5,000 nt of DNA from Flavobacterium sp. (GTDB taxonomy: Bacteria > Bacteroidota > Bacteroidia > Flavobacteriales > Flavobacteriaceae): contig JAHRWO010000094.1 in the NCBI GenBank assembly GCA_019105125.1, forward strand, positions 1 to 5,000. Direction: 5' to 3'. How positions within the stretch are numbered: the first letter of the stretch is position 1; each line of letters opens with the position of its first letter. This document shows, one piece after another, positions 1 to 3,278 of this stretch. Made by a program: the position numbers and the translations under genes. The notes below the pieces were generated by a model. The model made no database searches and was not told the origin of the DNA. It worked only from the letters and a program-made list of their open reading frames with translations.

Positions 1-470
1 GAAGGCGAACACAATATAATTTCTTGACAACCTGCTAGTTTAGCAGGAACTGCCAACATTAAAACCGTTGAAAACAAAGGAGCCGTACCGCCTGGAATGT
101 ATAAACCCACTTTTTGAATTGGTCTTTTTTCTTGCCAACACGTAACTCCGATAGTAGTTTCAACTACAATTTTATCTGTTTTTTGAGCAGCGTGGAATTG
201 TTCGATATTTGATTTTGCTAGTTGAATCGCTTCTTTTAATTCCGTTGAAACTTCTTTTTTAGCAATTTTAATTTCTTCTTGTGTAACTTGGATATTTTCT
301 AAAGTAACGCCATCAAAAAAGGAAGCATATTTTGCAATGGCTTTGTCTCCTTTTTGTTGTACTTCTTTAAAAATTTGCTTCACCGTTTCTTCTTCATCAG
401 AGAACGTTTGGGTTGGTCTTTTGCAAATTTCTGACCAAGTTTCGGGTTGTGGGTTGTATATTTTTTTCAT
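1..470 (-). CDS. hisD: Histidinol dehydrogenase, N-terminal 156 codons (runs off left edge)
   Basis: HisD is a zinc- and NAD-dependent cytoplasmic enzyme that oxidises L-histidinol to L-histidine in two steps, the end of the histidine pathway. I translated the frame from the ATG at 470-468. It stays open to the window edge and starts MKKIYNPQPETWSEI. The family signature is clear at residues 122-148 (GLYIPGGTAPLFSTV, then LMLAVPAKLAGC), which matches the conserved YxPGGxAPLxSTVLM block of HisD. The zinc ligands and catalytic histidines lie further along and are not in the window, so integrity of the whole enzyme cannot be judged. The start is favoured because the protein N-terminus has the usual family length and an A-rich stretch precedes the ATG, as is common in Bacteroidota, which rarely use Shine-Dalgarno sites. 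It lies 54 bp after hisG with no promoter of its own that I can see, so it is probably the second gene of the his operon. Confidence 0.95.
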   Translation of the reverse strand, partial: MKKIYNPQPETWSEICKRPTQTFSDEEETVKQIFKEVQQKGDKAIAKYASFFDGVTLENIQVTQEEIKIAKKEVSTELKEAIQLAKSNIEQFHAAQKTDKIVVETTIGVTCWQEKRPIQKVGLYIPGGTAPLFSTVLMLAVPAKLAGCQEIILCSP

Positions 471-483
471 CTTTTTTAGATTA

Positions 484-505
484 ACACTTCGACTTCGCTC
501 AGTGT
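484..505. repeat. REP-like imperfect palindrome in the hisG-hisD spacer
   Basis: The core CACTTCGACTTCGCTCAGTG (485-504) has complementary ends (ACACT/AGTGT) around a partly paired centre. Read on the minus strand, it is CACTGAGCGAAGTCGAAGTG, in which tandem G-A mismatches could stack between the outer stem and an inner G-C pair. It is markedly richer in GC than the flanking spacer, which includes a (TTA)n tract at 511-522. From memory, closely similar 'CTTCGACTTCGCTCAG' palindromes are dispersed through many Bacteroidota genomes. The position between two co-transcribed genes suggests a small mRNA hairpin that might affect stability or relative expression. It is not followed by a U tract, so it is not a convincing terminator. 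Confidence 0.55.
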
Positions 506-524
506 GACAATTATTATTATTATT

Positions 525-1382
525 TTATAAAACCATTTTCTCAATTGGGCAAACCAAAATGCCTTCAGCTCCGGCTTCTTTTAATTGGTCGATGACTTCC
601 CAAAATTTATCTTCATCAATTACAGAATGCACGCTACTCCAACCCTCTTCAGCTAATGGCATCACTGTTGGACTTTTTAAAACGGGAAGAATTTTGCTGA
701 TTTCTGAAATTTTATCATTGGGTACGTTCATCAAAATGTATTTTGATTTTCTCGAACGTAAAACGGCTTGAATTCGGAATTGTAACTTTTGTAATAGTTG
801 TTCGGCTTCCTTTGAAATTCTTGGAGAAACAGCTAAAACAGCTTCACTTTTTAAAATCACTTCGACTTCTTTTAAACCGTTTTTAAATAAAGTACTTCCA
901 CTAGAAACAATATCTACAATCGCATCTGAAAGTCCGATGTTAGGCGCAATTTCTACTGAACCTGAAATTTGGTGAATGTCTACGGAAATTCCTTTAGAAG
1001 AAAAATAATCTATTACCGTTTTAGGATAGGAAGTGGCAACTCGTAATCCGTTTAAATCTTGAATCGAATTGTAATTGAAATTCTTTGGAACCGCTACCGA
1101 AACTTTACATTTTGAAAATCCTAATTTTTCCGCAATTTGAATGTTCTGCCCTTTTTCGACTAATAAATTATCGCCCACAATAGCAATATCTACTACTCCA
1201 TCAATCAAATATTGAGGAATATCCGAATTTCTTAAATAATACACTTCTAAAGGAAAATTCGAAGCGGTAACTTTGAGTTGGTCGTTTCCATTATACACTG
1301 AAATTCCACAATCTTTTAAGATTTGAATACTTTCATCATGAAGGCGACCTGATTTTTGAATAGCAATTTTTAATGTGCTCAT
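525..1382 (-). CDS. hisG: ATP phosphoribosyltransferase, long (HisG_L) form
   Basis: HisG condenses ATP with PRPP to give phosphoribosyl-ATP, the first committed and histidine-inhibited step of histidine synthesis, in the cytoplasm. The 285-aa product starts MSTLKIAIQKSGRL, the typical family N-terminus. The PRPP-binding segment is at residues 153-165 (DAIVDIVSSGSTL), followed by FKNGLKEVE. The periplasmic-binding-protein-like catalytic domain spans roughly residues 1-210. Residues about 213-285, ending GAEGILVCPIEKMVL, form the C-terminal ACT-like regulatory domain that marks the long, homohexameric, HisZ-independent form. Length is normal for that form and no key region appears missing. It is first in the his operon, downstream of a leader-peptide attenuator, with hisD following. 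The start codon lies inside a predicted mRNA hairpin (1375-1414), which may add translational control. Confidence 0.97.
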   Translation of the reverse strand: MSTLKIAIQKSGRLHDESIQILKDCGISVYNGNDQLKVTASNFPLEVYYLRNSDIPQYLIDGVVDIAIVGDNLLVEKGQNIQIAEKLGFSKCKVSVAVPKNFNYNSIQDLNGLRVATSYPKTVIDYFSSKGISVDIHQISGSVEIAPNIGLSDAIVDIVSSGSTLFKNGLKEVEVILKSEAVLAVSPRISKEAEQLLQKLQFRIQAVLRSRKSKYILMNVPNDKISEISKILPVLKSPTVMPLAEEGWSSVHSVIDEDKFWEVIDQLKEAGAEGILVCPIEKMVL

Positions 1383-1414
1383 TTTAATTTTATTTAATTT
1401 TAAAATGAGTACAC
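1375..1414 (-). promoter_or_regulatory. Predicted hairpin enclosing the hisG start codon
   Basis: In the mRNA, CUCAUUUUAA (1409-1400) is perfectly complementary to UUAAAAUGAG (1387-1378), with a 12-nt A/U-rich loop. Beyond a 2-nt bulge, three further pairs (GUG 1414-1412 with CAC 1377-1375) extend the stem to 13 bp. The AUG of hisG (1382-1380) is in the 3' strand of this stem, so folding would hide the start codon. Most pairs are A-U, so stability would be moderate. The upstream arm overlaps a segment (1418-1406) that can instead pair with the attenuator terminator, which would release the start. The complementarity is seen directly; the regulatory role is inferred. Confidence 0.5.
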
Positions 1415-1467
1415 CAAGAAGTTTTTTAAAAAATGCTTAACAATAAAAAACCCGCTTGATGTACTCA
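1406..1467. repeat. 13-bp interrupted inverted repeat linking terminator and hisG upstream region
   Basis: The plus-strand segment TGAGTACACCAAG (1406-1418) is the reverse complement of CTTGATGTACTCA (1455-1467) at 12 of 13 positions. In the transcript the one difference becomes a G-U wobble, so all 13 positions can pair. The two arms are separated by 36 nt that contain the terminator U tract and a TTTTTTAAAAAA palindrome (1422-1433). The upstream RNA arm is the loop plus neighbouring stem bases of the terminator, and the downstream arm shares bases with the hisG start-codon hairpin. The pairing is therefore mutually exclusive with both structures. It could be a post-attenuation RNA switch or a DNA operator. 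Confidence 0.6.
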
Positions 1468-1475
1468 AACGGGTT
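1445..1475 (-). terminator. Intrinsic terminator of the his attenuator
   Basis: In the transcript, AACCCGUUUGA (1475-1465) pairs with UCAAGCGGGUU (1459-1449) through 11 bp, including one U-G wobble. The loop is five bases (GUACA), and the 3' arm runs directly into a U tract (1450-1445). The CCCG/CGGG base makes it the most GC-rich stem in the control region. It lies after the leader-peptide stop at 1509 and before hisG, where an attenuator terminator is expected. A terminated transcript would be about 140 nt. Confidence 0.9.
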
Positions 1476-1523
1476 AATAGGTTTATATGATTTAATTACA
1501 TATCATCACTACCTCGCTTGAGC
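1463..1523 (-). promoter_or_regulatory. Predicted antiterminator pairing of the his leader
   Basis: GCUCAAGCG (1523-1515), within the last codons of the leader peptide, can pair over 9 bp, with two G-U wobbles, with CGUUUGAGU (1471-1463). The latter is part of the 5' arm and loop of the terminator. Inside this pairing, AGGU (1514-1511) can pair with ACCU (1482-1479), and AUAUG (1503-1499) with CAUAU (1489-1485), giving a rod-like stem. UCAAGCG occurs both here and in the terminator 3' arm (1459-1453), so both copies compete for the same partner. A ribosome stalled at the early His codons would leave 1523-1515 free and favour read-through. A ribosome reaching the stop codon would cover it and allow termination. 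Confidence 0.7.
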
Positions 1524-1565
1524 GTGGAAAAAATGATGATGATGATGTAATTGATTTAAAAGCAT
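1509..1565 (-). CDS. hisL: his operon leader peptide
   Basis: This 18-codon frame starts at ATG 1565-1563 and ends at TAG 1511-1509. It encodes MLLNQLHHHHHFFHAQAR, with five consecutive CAT codons and one CAC, six His in 18 residues. The product itself is expected to have no function: its translation senses charged tRNA-His, as in the classical enterobacterial his attenuator. Support comes from its place just downstream of a consensus promoter, the terminator 33 nt after its stop codon, and hisG as the next gene. The codons for the AQA tail overlap an antiterminator segment, which suggests that RNA pairing constrains this end. There is no Shine-Dalgarno sequence; the upstream region is A/U-rich. 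Confidence 0.93.
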   Translation of the reverse strand: MLLNQLHHHHHFFHAQAR

Positions 1566-1588
1566 AATTCTTAATTTGTTTAACACTG

Positions 1589-1620
1589 CAAATTTAACAA
1601 CTATAATTTCGAATAAACAA
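1589..1620 (-). promoter_or_regulatory. Bacteroidota-type promoter of the his operon
   Basis: On the minus strand TTG (1620-1618) and TAAATTTG (1596-1589) are separated by 21 nt. This matches the Bacteroidota primary-sigma consensus of a -33 TTG and a -7 TAnnTTTG at the usual spacing. Transcription would start at about 1585-1581, giving an untranslated lead of roughly 15-20 nt before the leader-peptide ATG at 1565. The -33 element lies inside one arm of an inverted repeat (1614-1623). Confidence 0.8.
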
Positions 1621-1649
1621 AATGTTTTTGAAATTTTATATTTTGTTTA
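1614..1649. repeat. 10-bp inverted repeat spanning the end of the efflux operon and the his -33 box
   Basis: TAAACAAAAT (1614-1623) and ATTTTGTTTA (1640-1649) are perfect reverse complements separated by 16 bp. One arm includes the stop codon of the upstream membrane-protein gene (1649-1647); the other includes the -33 TTG of the his promoter. It could be a weak bidirectional-type terminator for the efflux operon or an operator over the his promoter. It is entirely AT-rich and lacks a strong U tract, so chance is a real alternative. Confidence 0.35.
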
Positions 1650-2147
1650 ATGATCATCGTTGTGTGATTCTTCTTCATGATTAGGTTCTGAAGTATTACC
1701 ATTGCTAGCATTTTCTCTAATTTCGGTATGACGAATTTCGCCACCTGAAGTTCCTACTGACTTAGACATAACGGCCGAACCAATGGCTAAAACTAAAACC
1801 ACATAAGAAACAATTGCAGCTTTTGCATGTTTTTTAAGATTGGCAATCAAACCTAAAATCGAAAGAATTCCTAAACCATAAAGAACTTTCATGAAGGTTT
1901 CGGCAATTTCTTCGTGTTCGTGAATGATGTCATGTGAAATACCTAATTCTTCTACAATTTCTTCAGCTCCTTCTCCCGTCATCATTGTCGCTTTAGCCAT
2001 AATCATACAAACGATAAACATTACGTAAGCTGTATTGACTAAAATAGTTTGCTTTTTGATAATTCCGTAAGCTAAAATACCAATTCCGAAGAATAATCCG
2101 ATAATTGGAAAATGGTTGAAAACCATGTGTAAATGTGCTTGATTCAT
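1647..2147 (-). CDS. Small four-helix membrane protein with His/Asp/Glu-rich C-terminal tail, DUF2231-like
   Basis: This 166-aa protein has four hydrophobic segments at about residues 11-30, 34-54, 86-103 and 111-128. Lysine pairs follow the first helix (31-32) and precede the fourth (105-106), so the positive-inside rule puts both termini and the central loop in the periplasm. The central loop (HDIIHEHEE, 72-80) and the tail (residues about 140-166, ending HEEESHNDDH) are rich in His, Asp and Glu, as expected for a low-affinity metal-binding surface. The N-terminal HLHMVFNHFPIIG and the TGEGAEE segment after helix 2 resemble DUF2231-type membrane proteins, but I cannot confirm the family. 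It begins 13 bp after the adaptor gene, so it is very likely the last gene of the efflux operon. The context suggests a role in metal handling; the actual function is unknown. Confidence 0.85.
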   Translation of the reverse strand: MNQAHLHMVFNHFPIIGLFFGIGILAYGIIKKQTILVNTAYVMFIVCMIMAKATMMTGEGAEEIVEELGISHDIIHEHEEIAETFMKVLYGLGILSILGLIANLKKHAKAAIVSYVVLVLAIGSAVMSKSVGTSGGEIRHTEIRENASNGNTSEPNHEEESHNDDH

Positions 2148-2160
2148 GATTTTGTTTTTT

Positions 2161-3276
2161 TTAATTCGTTAAATCGAAAACTCCTTTTACTAAAATTTTT
2201 GATTCTTGATGTACATTTTCATCTGAAATTATTTCAATATGATGTTCTGAAACTTCTCCAATTTGTACCAACGTTTTCTTGAAACTATAGATATTATTTG
2301 CTTCTTTCACTAGCAAAAGTACAAAATTCTTGTTACTACTTTTGATTACAGCATCGTTTGGAACACTTAAGCCTTTTTTAGTTGCGATGATAATTTTAGC
2401 TTCGGCAAACATTCCTGACAACAATTTTTCTTTTAATTCCGGTTGTAATAAACCGAAAACCGAAATACTTCTATCTTTATTTTCGATTGATTTTCCAATG
2501 GTTTTTACTTTAGATTTGTATACGTCTTTTGAAGCTTGAGGAATCGTAAATTCGATATTTTGTCCTTCTTTAATTTTTAAAATATCACTTTCAAAAACAT
2601 TTAAATTTAATAATAAATGTTGGGTATCCACTACTTCCATAATCACATCTGAAGGCGACATGAACATTCCTACATTGGCATTCATTACCGTGATATCACC
2701 AGAAATTGGAGCTGTTAAAGTAATTACCGAAGTAAATTTACCTCTTTCAACATTTGAAGGATTGATATTTAACAACAATAATTTCTCACGTAAACCTTGA
2801 TACATTCCTTTAGCCTGACGATAGTCGCTTTCTGCTTTTAGATAGTTTTTTTGAGAAGTAATTTTTTCATTGTACAAAGTTTTTTGACGCTCAAATTCTG
2901 ATTTCAAGTAATTTATTTGTTCGGCAACTTCTACGTAATCTTTTTGAATGTCTAAATATTCTGTGTTTTCAAGTGTTACCAAAACTTGTCCTTTTAAAAC
3001 TTTATCACCCACTAAAAACTGAGATGATTTTACATAACCACCAATAAAAGGTGTAATTTTTGCGCGGTATTGTGGTGGAACATCAATTTTTCCAGATGCA
3101 GAAACGGTGACATTAAATTCATTTTCAACCAAAGTGGTAACTTCCATTTTGGAAGATTGAAATTGTTCTTTGGTAACTGTTATCAATCCATTACTTGGTG
3201 TTTCAACTTCAGTTTTTTCTTCTTTACAAGAAATGAATAATCCGATTAGTGCTATTAAAATGCTATTTTTTATCAT
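2161..3276 (-). CDS. RND efflux periplasmic adaptor (membrane-fusion protein), lipoprotein
   Basis: The 371-aa protein is the adaptor that bridges an inner-membrane RND pump and its outer-membrane duct. The N-terminus (MIKNSILIALIGLFIS followed by Cys17) is a lipoprotein signal; the -3 residue Phe is not ideal for a lipobox, but the context is otherwise typical. The first half of the barrel-sandwich (lipoyl-like) domain is at about 70-105 (ITPFIGGYVKSSQFLVGDKV, then LKGQVLVTLE). A coiled-coil hairpin follows at about 106-172. The second lipoyl half is at about 183-215 (LTAPISGDITVMNANVGMFM). A beta-barrel spans about 218-297, including SGMFAEAKI, and a membrane-proximal domain follows. Length and order fit CusB/CzcB-type adaptors, but no Met-rich or His-rich metal site is evident, so the metal is unassigned. 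Its ATG overlaps the stop of the permease fusion, which implies translational coupling. The mature protein starts CKEEKTE, discussed under findings. Confidence 0.93.
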   Translation of the reverse strand: MIKNSILIALIGLFISCKEEKTEVETPSNGLITVTKEQFQSSKMEVTTLVENEFNVTVSASGKIDVPPQYRAKITPFIGGYVKSSQFLVGDKVLKGQVLVTLENTEYLDIQKDYVEVAEQINYLKSEFERQKTLYNEKITSQKNYLKAESDYRQAKGMYQGLREKLLLLNINPSNVERGKFTSVITLTAPISGDITVMNANVGMFMSPSDVIMEVVDTQHLLLNLNVFESDILKIKEGQNIEFTIPQASKDVYKSKVKTIGKSIENKDRSISVFGLLQPELKEKLLSGMFAEAKIIIATKKGLSVPNDAVIKSSNKNFVLLLVKEANNIYSFKKTLVQIGEVSEHHIEIISDENVHQESKILVKGVFDLTN

Positions 3277-3278
3277 TA
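3274..3278 (-). promoter_or_regulatory. TAATG stop/start overlap coupling the permease fusion to the adaptor
   Basis: The stop codon TAA of the permease fusion (3278-3276) shares its last A with the ATG of the adaptor (3276-3274). No separate ribosome entry signal is apparent, so re-initiation by the terminating ribosome is the simplest reading. It would tie adaptor output to pump output. Confidence 0.8.

Noticed and set aside
511..522. (TTA)n tract in the hisG-hisD spacer
   Set aside because: A short AT-rich simple repeat in an AT-rich spacer; nothing links it to a function.
559..771. Plus-strand open frame of 70 codons inside hisG
   Set aside because: It lies entirely opposite a clear hisG coding frame, has no recognisable domain and no promoter context; the AT-rich antisense strand gives such frames by chance.
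1422..1433. TTTTTTAAAAAA palindrome as a second terminator
   Set aside because: It has no GC pairs and no room for a loop without losing stem pairs, so it is too weak; it may only be a flexible spacer.
1533..1547. ATG/CAT trinucleotide microsatellite
   Set aside because: The repeat is explained by five consecutive CAT histidine codons of the leader peptide.
2330..2539. Plus-strand open frame of 69 codons inside the adaptor gene
   Set aside because: Antisense to a well-supported gene, with no family resemblance.
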